The position numbers and the translations under genes are program-made. 19,262 nt of DNA. It comes from Lojkania enalia (lineage: Eukaryota; Ascomycota; Dothideomycetes; Pleosporales). Within the stretch, counting starts at the first letter, position 1. Each line of letters opens with the position of its first letter. Under the pieces are notes generated by a model. It was given only the letters and a program-made list of their open reading frames with translations, had not been told where the DNA came from and ran no database searches. Below are positions 9,714 through 19,117 of the stretch, piece by piece. The stretch spans positions 1-19,262 of the forward strand of contig ML986956.1 in NCBI GenBank assembly GCA_010094045.1, written 5' to 3'.

Positions 9714-10017
9714 TATCACGGTAATACCGCGACACCTCTACACCTATACTACCCTTACTATAATACCTAAACTAGCTGCTAGTAACAGCTATTAGCTGTT
9801 AGCTAGAATATAACCGACTTGTCTTAACTATAATAGAGGAAGGTTTCGCCAACCTAGCTAGCCTATATAGTAGTATAGACCTAGCTCCTATAAAAAACCT
9901 ATATAATATAGATATCTCTATTCTTTACGCAACGTTTTAATATTTATACGTAGTACGTAGTAATAGAGTTAACTGCCTAAAGTACGATTAACTAACTATA
10001 TATAAGCGTCCGTGATA
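9714..10017 (+). repeat. 3' LTR of Gypsy-1
   Basis: 304 bp, colinear with 3982-4285 without indels. It is less mutated than the 5' copy (TATCACGG...GTGATA, more CG retained). It is followed by the CGCTA duplication. Confidence 0.94.
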
Positions 10018-10022
10018 CGCTA
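10018..10022 (+). repeat. Right target-site duplication of Gypsy-1 (CGCTA)
   Basis: Exact copy of 3977-3981. From here the minus-strand outer transposase gene resumes. Confidence 0.9.
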
Positions 10023-10769
10023 AATCTTATATATACTATAAGTACTTCAGCTTTAATAGCGAGAAGTAAACTATATTAAGAGACTAAAGTATATACGATA
10101 AATAAGAAGGTATATAAAACGTTAGAATCTTTTATATAAGGTAATAATCTTTAAATTCCTAGTTAAGGTAGCTTTTATAGCCGTCTAAAATAAGTAGCTT
10201 ATACGACCCTATCTAATGTATTTTTATATACTTATTAAAATACTTTAGCTACTTAAGACTAAGTATATTATTTATCTAGCCGTTCTTAAAAACTGAAATT
10301 TTCCAATTATATAGTATACCTACTTCTTTATACTATATAGAAATATAGATACGTTCTTTATAAATAATAAATAGTAGGATCGTATATATAATAGTATAGA
10401 TATTTTAAATAACTATAACCTACTTATAATTATCTAGCTATATAAGAGTAGATCTTATATAATATTCTAAACCTATAATAACTTTTATAGTACTAATAAT
10501 ATCTATTTAAAAGCTTATCTTATTAAAGTTGTAAATATTATTATTATATATACTATATTTTATAATTATATTTTATACGAGTTTAAACTATATATTAATA
10601 ACCTCTAGATTCTCTTATTTTATTCTTTAATAATCCTTTACTTAATTAAAGGCTATTTTAAGCTTATTTATATACGCTATAAATCGTTTAAACTAATTCC
10701 TTCCTATAGATATTTTATTATATATATCTAATAGTTTATCTACTATATCTACTACCTTATATAGCCGGG
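10023..10769 (-). pseudogene. Outer pogo transposase, central catalytic fragment
   Basis: The minus strand aligns colinearly with inner element positions of about 1780-2510. Reading from high to low coordinate: the CENP-B-like part (KVVDIV region, about 10735-10765), then the first catalytic motif NFNKI with Asp changed to Asn (AAT, codon at 10522-10524), the second motif LILDGYKSYL with its Asp retained (GAC, codon at 10183-10185), and the third motif with Asp changed to Asn (codon at 10075-10077). All three codons share one frame. Stops are frequent. Gypsy-2 interrupts the gene on the right, Gypsy-1 on the left. Confidence 0.88.
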
Positions 10770-11314
10770 TGTAATATTACTAACCTATATACTACTAGTA
10801 TATGTAATAACTGCTGTTATAGTCGTATACGCGCCGGGGCCTTATTTACGTTAGATTAGTTAGAGGTAATAGCTTTAGTAAAGAGAGAGTATTAGGTTCG
10901 CCGGTTCTTCGAATATAACAAGTATATTTAGAAGTCTAATAGAGTAATAAGATAAATCTGCGAGAATAACTATATAGAACCTAATCTACTAAGAAAATCT
11001 TCCGTCTTATATAGTTAAATCTAAGACCGTTAAGCCTTAGCTTATTAGGTCTATTAGGTCTGTTAGGTCTAACCTGCTATATCTAATACTTCTACTATTA
11101 TTATATATATAAGTTGTGTTATACTTTATTATCTAACTAATTATCTCCCTAGTTCCCGCAGTTCTACTACTTACTGTCTAATAACTAGTTCTTAATATAC
11201 TTCTACCTATTATTACCTTATTAGTCCTCGTCCAAGTCGACCTATATAGTAGCTAATATTAGATTAAGTCCTAGCTATAGAAGTAGTACCTCTTAGCGTT
11301 CTATATTTATAATA
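10770..11314 (-). repeat. 3' LTR of Gypsy-2 (left copy)
   Basis: 545 bp in plus-strand coordinates, beginning TGTAATATTAC and ending TATAATA (TATAACA in the other copy). It contains a 9-bp tandem block (TTAGGTCTA-type units, about 11044-11070). It matches 17695-18239 without length change. Confidence 0.93.
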
Positions 11315-11328
11315 CCTATTCCCCCCTC
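11315..11328 (-). other. Polypurine tract of Gypsy-2
   Basis: CCTATTCCCCCCTC on the plus strand reads GAGGGGGGAATAGG on the minus strand, directly adjoining the 3' LTR. It defines the element's orientation independently of the coding regions. Confidence 0.85.
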
Positions 11329-11570
11329 TATAGGTTCGTCCCGAAGCTCTCTAATCTATTATCTTACCTATTTTATCTAGGTATAGTACTCTACTATCTC
11401 TAGTAGCTTATTCTAGCTTCTAACATATTTTATATAGATATACTATAGTACTATATCTATATTTTTCTATTCTAGGGTTAGTACTTTATATATTCCGGTG
11501 GGTCCTACTCGGCTCGTAAGTATAGCCCTATTCTTCTTCCTTTTTCCTTTCTACTATACTAAAGGTTTAA

Positions 11571-12110
11571 CGCGAAAACACTTCTACTTATAACTATTAT
11601 ACTAGTTACTTAATTCTTTTTCTAGGCGTTATAATAGATCCATCTTACTATTATTTAAACTATTAGTCTACGAACCGCAACTATTATAGTAATACTACCC
11701 TTTCTTCTATATATGGAGAATACCTTTCTTAGGGTCTGTCCTACAATCTTTCTTTAACTAAGAGTACCCTTCGCCGTTTTCTAGCGAATATATTAAAGGT
11801 TTATAAGAAGTCTACCTCTACCTATTAAGATTTTATAGCTACTAAGAAAGAGGAGATTTATTATCTTAAGAAATCTACGCGTTGCTGTTAGGTAGTTCTT
11901 TCTCGCCTAGAGCATATTAAGAAACACGTCTATTCTCTAGAAGAGTATAGTCTAGATCTTAGGAAATAAGAGGTAAAGTTAATAGAAGAGTAAGAGAAGT
12001 TGGAAGAAGAGGAGAGGAGATCTACTAGATCCGAGGCGCCTTCTACTATTACTCTAAGTTTTATATAAGAAGCTTTTTTTATATTACTACTACTATTACT
12101 TTCTAACTAG
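11571..12110 (+). pseudogene. Antisense reading frame in Gypsy-2, coiled-coil-like, unknown
   Basis: Not recognised as any known family. On the plus strand, opposite to pol, a frame of about 180 codons lies between the chromodomain and the 3' LTR. It is interrupted by stops at 11664, 11730, 11826, 11889, 11967, 11991 and 12066, all TAA/TAG that fit mutated CAA/CAG codons; it ends at TAG 12108. The translation from about 11835 to 12040 is charged and Leu/Lys/Glu-rich (KKEEIYYLKKS, LSRLEHIKKHVYSLEEYSLD, EKLEEEERR) and would form a coiled coil. The pol frame is not the codon mirror of this frame. Antisense ORFs between pol and the 3' LTR are known in some plant LTR elements. The mirrored minus-strand frame is also fairly open but Ser/Leu/Phe-rich, as expected of a shadow. 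Start codon not determined. Confidence 0.5.
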
Positions 12111-12129
12111 ACTTTACTTAATAACCTAT

Positions 12130-15100
12130 TATTCTAGCCTTTTAGTAAAACTCCTTCAGCTTTATAGTATAGTTAGCTAGATTCTATACTAGTTTCTATA
12201 AACTTTCCTCTTATAGGTATTCTTTCTACTTTACTAGATACTTCTACTAACGTCTAAACCGCTTTCTTACCAGTATATACTCTACTTTATATTCTTATTC
12301 TAGTTCTATATTAATAGTTTCTTATAGTAGTATATTATCTAGTACTAGTTCTAGTTTTAACTTATAAAATACTAGGTGTATTTTTATATTACTTAGTAGC
12401 CTTAGTTTAAAATCTATAAGTCCGACCTATTCTTTAATTAGAAATAGTCCTATTCTCTTATAATCTAACTTTTTCGTAGGTCTTTTAGTCTTTAAGTTTT
12501 TTGTTAATAGGAAAACTTTACCCTCTTTCTTAAAAGTTAGTTCCTTAATCCTTAATTTATTAGTCTATTCTACTATTCTAAGGTTTATTAACTAAATCTT
12601 TTCCTTCAGTTAATTATAGACTTTCTTTATTTTTTTAGCTTTCTAGTCTACTAGTAGAACTAGAGATCTCTTCTTATTCTATTCCTAATATATAACAGCT
12701 TTCTATCTATAGTTAGCTTTAAAAAGTATAGTTTCTATAGTATTTTAGGTTATTCTATTATAGACTATCTATATTATAGGTAATAGTTTAACCTAATTAT
12801 CTTATTATTTATTAATATATATCCTTAAAAACGTTTCTAGATTCTAGTTAACTTATTCTATCTAGCTATCTATCTATAGGTAGAAACTGGTAGATATTTA
12901 TTATTAGATTCATATCTTCTCTATCTATCCTTACTAGTATTTAGATGTAAACAACTTATCTCTATCTAAGATAATATACTTTAGAACTCTATACTCCGCG
13001 AATACTATATATAATAACTTATATACTAGTTTAGGTACTATTATTATTTTTAATACTAGTCTAAAGTATATATATTTTATTAGCTAGTCTACTATATTTA
13101 TAATTATATCGCATCTTCTTTTTAACCCTAGTTTTATTAATTCTAATAGTTTAGTTACGAAATTAATTATAATCTATTCCTATAGTCCTATAAGTACTTC
13201 TAATAGCTATAAGAATCTATAAGACTTATATTTTATAGTCTTATTCTTCCCGCATTCTAAATACTTATAGAGTATATTTTATACTTCTCTTCTTACGTTA
13301 GTAAGGGTAAAACTTTTCCTTAGCCTTTACTTTATTTCTACTACTCCTAGGTATTTCTATTCTAGCGATTCGCATAATTCTTTTATTATCTACTATTATA
13401 TATACGGGTATATATATAGTTGTTTCTAAGTTGCGTTTTAAATTACTTTTACTTCTTTACTACTTATTAGATATTACTCTACTATCTGCATGTCCTTTAT
13501 CTTCTACTATTAAGTTTACTCTAGTATAGTTAGTTTTATAACTTAGGCGACTCGTAGGTAGTTATATATAAGAGATCTATCTAATTTCTTTTTTAGGATC
13601 GCGTCTCTTTCGTACTTTTCCTTAGTTATATAATCGGCTCTATAACTTAGTATATCTATAGCTATATTTTCTAACCCTTTCCGGTGTATTATTTTAAAGT
13701 TGTAGTCTGCTAGTCGTTCTACCTATTATATTTATCTTCTTATAAATTCTTTTATTATTATAAAGTATATAAGGTTTTTATAATCTATCTAGACTTTAAA
13801 TAGGTATTTAGTTTCTACTAAATATACTCGCTATTTCCTTAATACTTTAACTACTACTAATAGTTTCTTATCGTATATATTATAGTTAAGTTCTTCTAGT
13901 TTTATTTTTCTAGAAAAGTAGGCTTATAGCCTCTACTTTCTGTCTTTATCTTACTAACTTAAATAAACGCCTATTACTTTATCTGAAGTATTAGTTTCTA
14001 CTTAAAATTACTTTTCTAGATCTAGCATCTTTAGTATTAATACTAAGGTAAAGTAGGCTTTTAGTTTTTTAAAAGTTTTTTACTATATTTTCTACTATTT
14101 AAACCCTTTTTCTTTCTTAGTAATCTCTATTAAGGGTACTACTACTCTAGAGTACCTACTTATAAATTTTCTATAGAAATTCGCGAAGCCTAAGAAGAAT
14201 TAAACTTATTTAACTAAGGTAGATACTAGCTATTCTAGTATCGCTTTAACCTTTTCTTATTCTATCTCGATACTATCTCTAGATATCTGGAACCCTAGGA
14301 ACCCTGTTCCTATCTTATAAAACTCGTATTTCTCTAGAGCTATAAATAACTTATACTTCTATAGTTTCGCTAGTACTTTTCTAATATATTCTTTATACTC
14401 TTTTAGCGATCTATCTATATAAACTAGAATATTATCTAGATATACTATTATAAATACATCTAAGTATTCTCTTAACGTATTATTTATAACCGTTTAGAAG
14501 GTTACTAGTATATTTATAAGTCTAAATAGTATTACTAGATATTTAAAAAGACTTTCTCTTATCTTAAATACCGTTTTCTATTCGTAGCCCTCCTTTATCT
14601 AAATTTAGTAGTATCCTTCTCTTATATTAAACTTTATAAACTACTTAGCTCCTTATAACTAACTTATAAGTTCTATTATCCTAGGTAATAGGTATCTATT
14701 TTTCTTAGTTGTATTGTTTAGTTATCTATAGTCTATATATAACCTTAGTTTACTATTCTTTTTTAGTATAAATAGTATTAGTAATACTATTTTACTCTAG
14801 CTTAGTTGTATATACCCTCTTACCAAATTCTTTTAGATGTACTTCCTAAGTTTCTCTCTCTATTCTTAGTTTAAATTGTATATTAGACTAGGTTTTAGCT
14901 TCTTTTTATCTTTAATAGTAATCTTATAGTCGTATTTCTTATATTTAGGTAATTCTCTATTTTCTACTTATATAGCTCTACAAATTCGCTATAATCTTAG
15001 ATTTCTTAAAGTATACTATTATTCTATAGTTCCTTATATACTTTTCGAACTACGATAATACCTAGTATCTATTTTATTCCTTTAAGATATCTTACTATTA

Positions 15101-15560
15101 TAGCTACTAATACTCTCTATATTAATTGTAGACCTGAAGGACGCCTTACCTTATACTATCCTGCTACCTACTCTATCTTAATACAGCTCTATAGCTTATA
15201 AACTATCCCTTACTACTAATCTACTCTAGGATTATATTTAACTAGCTAGTCTATATCTAGTAATATATTAAATTTTCCTAGGTTTATAATATTAATACTT
15301 CTTATATTAGTATATCCTGCAACGTTAAGCGCTCGCTTCTTAGTTTCTATTAGTACGACTCCTCTACTATAATCTATTAGCTTGTTGTCTACTAGATATA
15401 TTATATAAGGTACTACTTTTTCCCTCTACTCTATATTATTCTTATAAACCTATTACGCCGATATAAACGTATCTAAAGTTCTACTATTAAGTAGTACTCT
15501 AAGCTTCCTTCTATTAAACTCTACTTAAAGTACTATATATAAAAGTACTATACTAGTAAC
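12130..15560 (-). pseudogene. Gypsy-2 pol: protease, RT, RNase H, integrase, chromodomain
   Basis: Reads from high to low coordinate. Protease: active site L-L-N-S-R at about 15480-15494 (D-S-G expected, Asp codon AAT at 15486-15488), followed by the linker DID.LVKYNPRVD near 15220-15260. RT: IYNLN near 14880, KLRLYIDYR near 14725-14750, palm motif KFNIREGYY with Asp changed to Asn (14626-14628), and a YLDN box (YLDD expected) at 14431-14442. RNase H: VETNTSD near 13978-14000 (Asp to Asn). Integrase core: LDRDKLFTSK near 12942-12970 (Asp kept) and the IDS.IE.VN glutamate region, then NLETFLRIYIN near 12820-12850. The C-terminal chromodomain (EYKVEYIL...KYLVK.KEY) lies at about 12190-12310, followed by LANYTIKLKEF. 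From about 14950 to 12150 all motifs share one frame; the protease side is in another, with an apparent indel near 14955. Confidence 0.88.
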
Positions 15561-16735
15561 CCTTCTAATAGTTTTCCTGCCCGGTTTCTTAGCGTAGTTA
15601 TTGTCTTAGGGGCTACTTAGTTTTTTAACTAAGATAGGAAGAACTCTATTTTCTCCTTTTCTTCTCTATATAGTAGATATCTATCTATACTATATCTTAT
15701 CTATAGTTTTTAGGCGTAAGCAGCCTTTATCTATTTACTATATATCTTATACTTCTATCTTAAGAAATACTATTACTATTTAATTAGTTGGTAATCTTTA
15801 TCTAATCTTTACTAAGTATCCTAAATATATTTTAGTAGTACTAGCATCTAACTATATATTATTTCTAGTTTAAAGCTTTATATTCTTCTAAATATATATT
15901 ATTTTTAGGATATTCCTCCTCCTTAGGTATACTTACTCCCGTTATCTTATAAGCTGTAATATTAAGTTGTCTTCTAATATCTCCCTATATCTCTTTTACC
16001 TCTAAAACTACTTTTCTTAGCTCCTTAGCTTCTATAACGATTTTACTAAGCTGGTATAGATACTCGATTCTAAGGTAAATTAGACTTCTATAAATCTAAT
16101 AATACCCGTTTTCTATGTAATCTTCTATTTTATCTTAAGATAGTAAGATTCTTAGTAATAATTATATATCTATTCTTAGCTATACTTCTAGCTTTATCTT
16201 AATACTCTTATATATCTAGTAATTGTCCTAGTAATAGCTAGCCTAATCTTTTTCGCAGCTATTCTTATAGGGTAGTATATACTTCCCCTTTTTACCCTTT
16301 ACTAGTTCTATAGGGTAGCCTTAGTATATTTCTTATATATACTCAAATATTTCTTCATTTATAACTTTTCCTACTAATTTTACTACAGCTTCTAATATAC
16401 TCTAGCTATCTTGAAACGTTGCTTCTTTAAATAGTATATTCTAATATTTCTAGAGATATAATCTCGTCTAATACGTTTTATTATAGATCTAGTACTTTTT
16501 TTACTTTATTCTCTCTAGAATTGTTATACTATTAAGTCTTGGTGCACCTAGTAGGTATTCTATATATCTAATAACTGTTGCTACCCTTCTTAACTGTAGC
16601 TAATAATTGCTCCCTTCTTTTACTAAGCGGTATATTCCGCATCTATTATCTATATAATATATCTAGTACTACGTTAGTTATTAGTATCTATTAGTAGGTT
16701 GTGTAGTTATTATTCTAGCTTCTTTCTTCCTATTT
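15561..16735 (-). other. Gypsy-2 gag-pol spacer, no assigned domain
   Basis: Between the CCHC knuckle and the protease active site no domain is recognised. The stretch is inside the element and probably holds the C-terminus of Gag and the N-terminus of Pol, heavily interrupted. Confidence 0.5.
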
Positions 16736-17640
16736 GGACATTCTTTTGTATAGTACCCTTTTTATCTATATAGAAGACACGCTCCCTTCTTAAGCCTTTC
16801 TTTCTTAAGATTGCTTATCTTTAATCGTTGGTAGTTCTTTCCCTTATTCTTTTCGACTTTTCCCAGGACTATTAGATTACTATCTTATAGTACCGTCTTA
16901 CTTTCCTTTTTAGTTGGTATAAATACTTGCAGCTAAAATTATTTTTCCGTCTCCTGTTCGTATTAACGGTTGTTAATTCTAACTGCTAATTCGATCATTT
17001 CTAATAGCTCTATTAGCCTTTCTTCCCTAGCTAGGTCGTCTTTAACCTTGTCTTTAAGCCCTTTATAGAAGATTCCTACTAATATACTATCGTCCCATCC
17101 TAGTCTAGCGCTAAGTCTTTAAAACTCTGTAGTATAATCTATTACCCTTTTAGTCTAGGTTAGCTTTAGTAGTTTCCTTTATACTTTCTATTCTATATCT
17201 ACTTCTCTAAAGACGTTTTAGACCTTATTTTTAAATTCTTCCCAGCTCTTAAAGAGTTTATCCGTAGATTCTCTAGTCTTCTTTATATTACCCCTATTCT
17301 TCAGCTAATTAACTATAAATAGTTTAGCCTATACTAGTAGTATCTCTTCTATATTTATTATTATAGCTAAAATCTTATCCTTATCTAAGAAGAAGGTTGT
17401 ACTATTAAACCTAAAGTACAGCTCTATTAACGTAAGAAAAGGGTTAACAGATTCTTTCTTACTGTTAAACTTCTTTAGTAAAGCTATCTTAACTTATACT
17501 TATTATTTAGCTTTAGCTAGATCGGCTCTAACTATAGCTAGCTTATATTATATCTATATAATATAGGTCTCCTATTCCTATACTTTTTATACTATAGTTT
17601 CTTTTAGGGCTTACAGCCTTTAGGTTATTATAACTTAACT
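16736..17640 (-). pseudogene. Gypsy-2 gag (capsid/nucleocapsid), lightly RIP-mutated
   Basis: Encoded the structural protein of the retrotransposon particle. The minus-strand frame is unusually well preserved: KIALLKKFNSKKESVNPFLT near 17430-17490, WEEFKNKV near 17225-17250, and a stop-free run of about 50 codons including RLGWDDSILVGIFYKGLKDK and ELLEMIELAVRIN (about 16980-17120), typical of the retrotransposon-Gag domain. The CCHC knuckle at about 16745-16800 keeps the first and last Cys (ACLL, KECP), but the second Cys and the His read Tyr. The few stops (CAG/CAA/TGG type) lie between open blocks. Start codon not determined; limits approximate. Confidence 0.87.
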
Positions 17641-17694
17641 TTACGATATAGTAAATATCTTTAGATAGTTTCTATTCTCTTAATATTAGGTAGT

Positions 17695-18239
17695 TATTAT
17701 ATTACTAACCTATATACTACTAGTATATATAATAACCGCTGTTATAGTCGTATATATACCGGGGCCTTATTTATATTAGATTGGTTAGAGGTAGTAGCTT
17801 TAGTAAAGAGAGAGTATTAGATTCGCCGGTTCTTCGAATATAATAAGTATATTTAAAAGTCTAATAGAGTAATAAGATAAATCTACAAGAATAACTATAT
17901 AAGACTTAATCTATTAAGAAGATCTTCTATCTTATATAGTTAAGTCTAAAACTGCTAAGCCTTAGCTTATTAGGTCTATTAGGTCTATTAGGTCCAACCT
18001 GCTATACCTAATACTTCTACTATTATCACGTATATAGGTTATGCTATACTTTATCGTCTAACTAATTATCTCTCTAGTTCCTGTAGTCCTACTACTTACT
18101 ATCTAATAACTAGTCCTTAATATATTTCTATCTATTATTACCTTATTAGTTCTTATCTAAGTCGACCTGTATAGTAGCTAATATTAGATTAAGCCCTAGC
18201 TATAGAGGCGGTACCTCTTAGCGTTCTATATTTATAACA
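17695..18239 (-). repeat. 5' LTR of Gypsy-2 (right copy)
   Basis: 545 bp, matching 10770-11314. In plus-strand coordinates it begins TATTATATTAC and ends TATAACA. The 9-bp tandem block recurs at about 17969-17996. The initial TG reads TA here, a RIP-type change. Confidence 0.93.
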
Positions 18240-18497
18240 CGTTAATCCTCGTAAATTAAAGTTAAGAATATATTATACGATTATTTATTCTTTAGTTACT
18301 ATAAGCTTCTAGTAATTTAGTTATATATAAGGGTAAAACACGATTCTATAAAGTTGAGTAGAGAGTTGTTAATATTATACGTTAAAAGCTATAGTAGCGC
18401 GTTATATACTCTTAAACTAGCCTAATTTATACGCTTATAAGGCAAGCTTAATTCTACCTTCTTATTAAATTAATAGAAGGTCGTATTGTAGATTTAT
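18240..18497 (-). pseudogene. Outer pogo transposase, N-terminal fragment
   Basis: The minus strand aligns with inner element positions of about 1517-1775: EGRIKLAL, the helix-turn-helix equivalent, then LRG just before the Gypsy-2 junction. The probable start is an ATA codon (ATG mutated) at 18495-18497. The sequence stops at the Gypsy-2 LTR and continues at 10769. Many TAA/TAG stops. Confidence 0.82.
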
Positions 18498-18510
18498 TAT
18501 AGTTTATACG

Positions 18511-18577
18511 TAGTATTTATAATACTAAGAAAAAGTAGCCGCTTCGATAGTTTAACCGCTTTAATAGTAGAATACGT
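18511..18577 (-). repeat. Right terminal inverted repeat of the outer pogo element
   Basis: Reverse complement matches 1368-1434. The terminus ACGT is intact here (18574-18577), followed by the TA duplication at 18578-18579. Confidence 0.92.
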
Positions 18578-18579
18578 TA

Positions 18580-19117
18580 ATTTTAATAGTTATAATATAT
18601 TTAATATAAGACTTAAGTTAGGTAATAAAATAGTTTATAGGTATAGCTTAAATAAAAGAAAGCGGTTATAATAAAGGTAGTAAATTCGATTATTAAGAGT
18701 TTAGTATTAAGAAGAGATTTCGTAAGATAATAAAGCGTTAACTTAGCCTTCGACTAATAATAGATTTATTTTAATATATTACTCTTTATAAGTTAGAATA
18801 TACTTTAGACGTTATACTAATTATATTACAACTTTATAGTTTAAAGTAGTAGTAGTATATTTAATTATAGGTTTAAATATATATTAGAAGAGTAGTAAAC
18901 TAAATTAAAATATTATTAGCGAATTATACTAATTATAGTATTTACCTATATATAGAGTTATAGTCGATAGGCTATTATATTAGCTAATTAACTATCGGGC
19001 CTATTAACTGTAAGTTTATATTACTTTAAATAGCAGTATCTTATTTTAAATATAGGCTTAAATATATATTAAAAAAGTAGGGAATAGAAATTAGAATATA
19101 CTTTAAGGTATTACTGT
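18580..19117. other. AT-rich degenerate flank with a diverged direct repeat
   Basis: No coding frame or RNA is recognised. A roughly 70-bp motif centred on TAGG(T/C)TTAAATATATATTA occurs at about 18845-18912 and again at about 19030-19098, offset near 185 bp. A second shared block (TTAGAATATACTTTA) lies at about 18795 and 19093. CpA and TpG are nearly absent, so it has been mutated like the transposons. Confidence 0.5.

Larger units (their letters stand above)
3982..10017 (+). mobile_element. Gypsy-1: full-length Ty3/Gypsy chromovirus, RIP-inactivated
   Basis: 6036-bp LTR retrotransposon with equal 304-bp LTRs, a CGCTA target duplication, a G-rich polypurine tract before the 3' LTR, gag with a CCHC knuckle, and pol in the Ty3/Gypsy order: protease, reverse transcriptase, RNase H, integrase, then a chromodomain. 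It interrupts the outer pogo transposase gene. Between the LTRs I count about 33 differences, all transitions, no indels. That is mutation by RIP rather than a clock, so the LTR divergence cannot date the insertion. The primer-binding site just after 4285 is too mutated to assign to a tRNA. Confidence 0.95.
10770..18239 (-). mobile_element. Gypsy-2: full-length Ty3/Gypsy chromovirus, RIP-inactivated
   Basis: 7470-bp LTR retrotransposon on the minus strand with equal 545-bp LTRs, a C-run polypurine tract complement next to the left (3') LTR, gag with CCHC knuckle, and pol with protease, RT, RNase H, integrase and chromodomain. It belongs to a different family from Gypsy-1: LTR length, Gag and Pol all differ. 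Mutation is lighter in gag than in Gypsy-1. No target duplication is seen (CCGGG left, CGTTA right), though the flanks rejoin the outer transposase. The primer-binding region left of 17695 is too altered to assign. Confidence 0.94.
1368..18577 (-). mobile_element. Outer pogo/Fot1-like DNA transposon, split by three later insertions
   Basis: A Tc1/mariner-superfamily element of the fungal pogo/Fot1 type. Its ends are inverted repeats of at least 67 bp (1368-1434 and 18511-18577) flanked by TA duplications at 1366-1367 and 18578-18579. The original element survives in four pieces: 1368-1436, 3288-3981, 10023-10769 and 18240-18577. They add up to 1848 bp, one base short of the inner element's 1849 bp. 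The transposase reads on the minus strand, N-terminus at the right. The pieces align in order with the inner element's transposase: helix-turn-helix part right, catalytic core in the middle piece, C-terminal knuckle left. It is the oldest layer of the nest and is dead. Confidence 0.93.

Noticed and set aside
11040..11075. Short tandem TTAGGTCTA units as a telomere-like or CRISPR-like array
   Set aside because: Only about three units, present in both LTRs of Gypsy-2, so they are an LTR-internal repeat.
11571..12110. Minus-strand frame that is the codon mirror of the antisense ORF
   Set aside because: It is fairly open but Ser/Leu/Phe-rich, is out of the pol frame, and looks like the complement of a Glu/Lys/Leu coiled coil; kept only as an alternative.
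18970..19010. Inverted repeat around CGATAG...CTATCG as a hairpin or terminator
   Set aside because: Six-base stem in TA-rich DNA, where such pairings are expected by chance.
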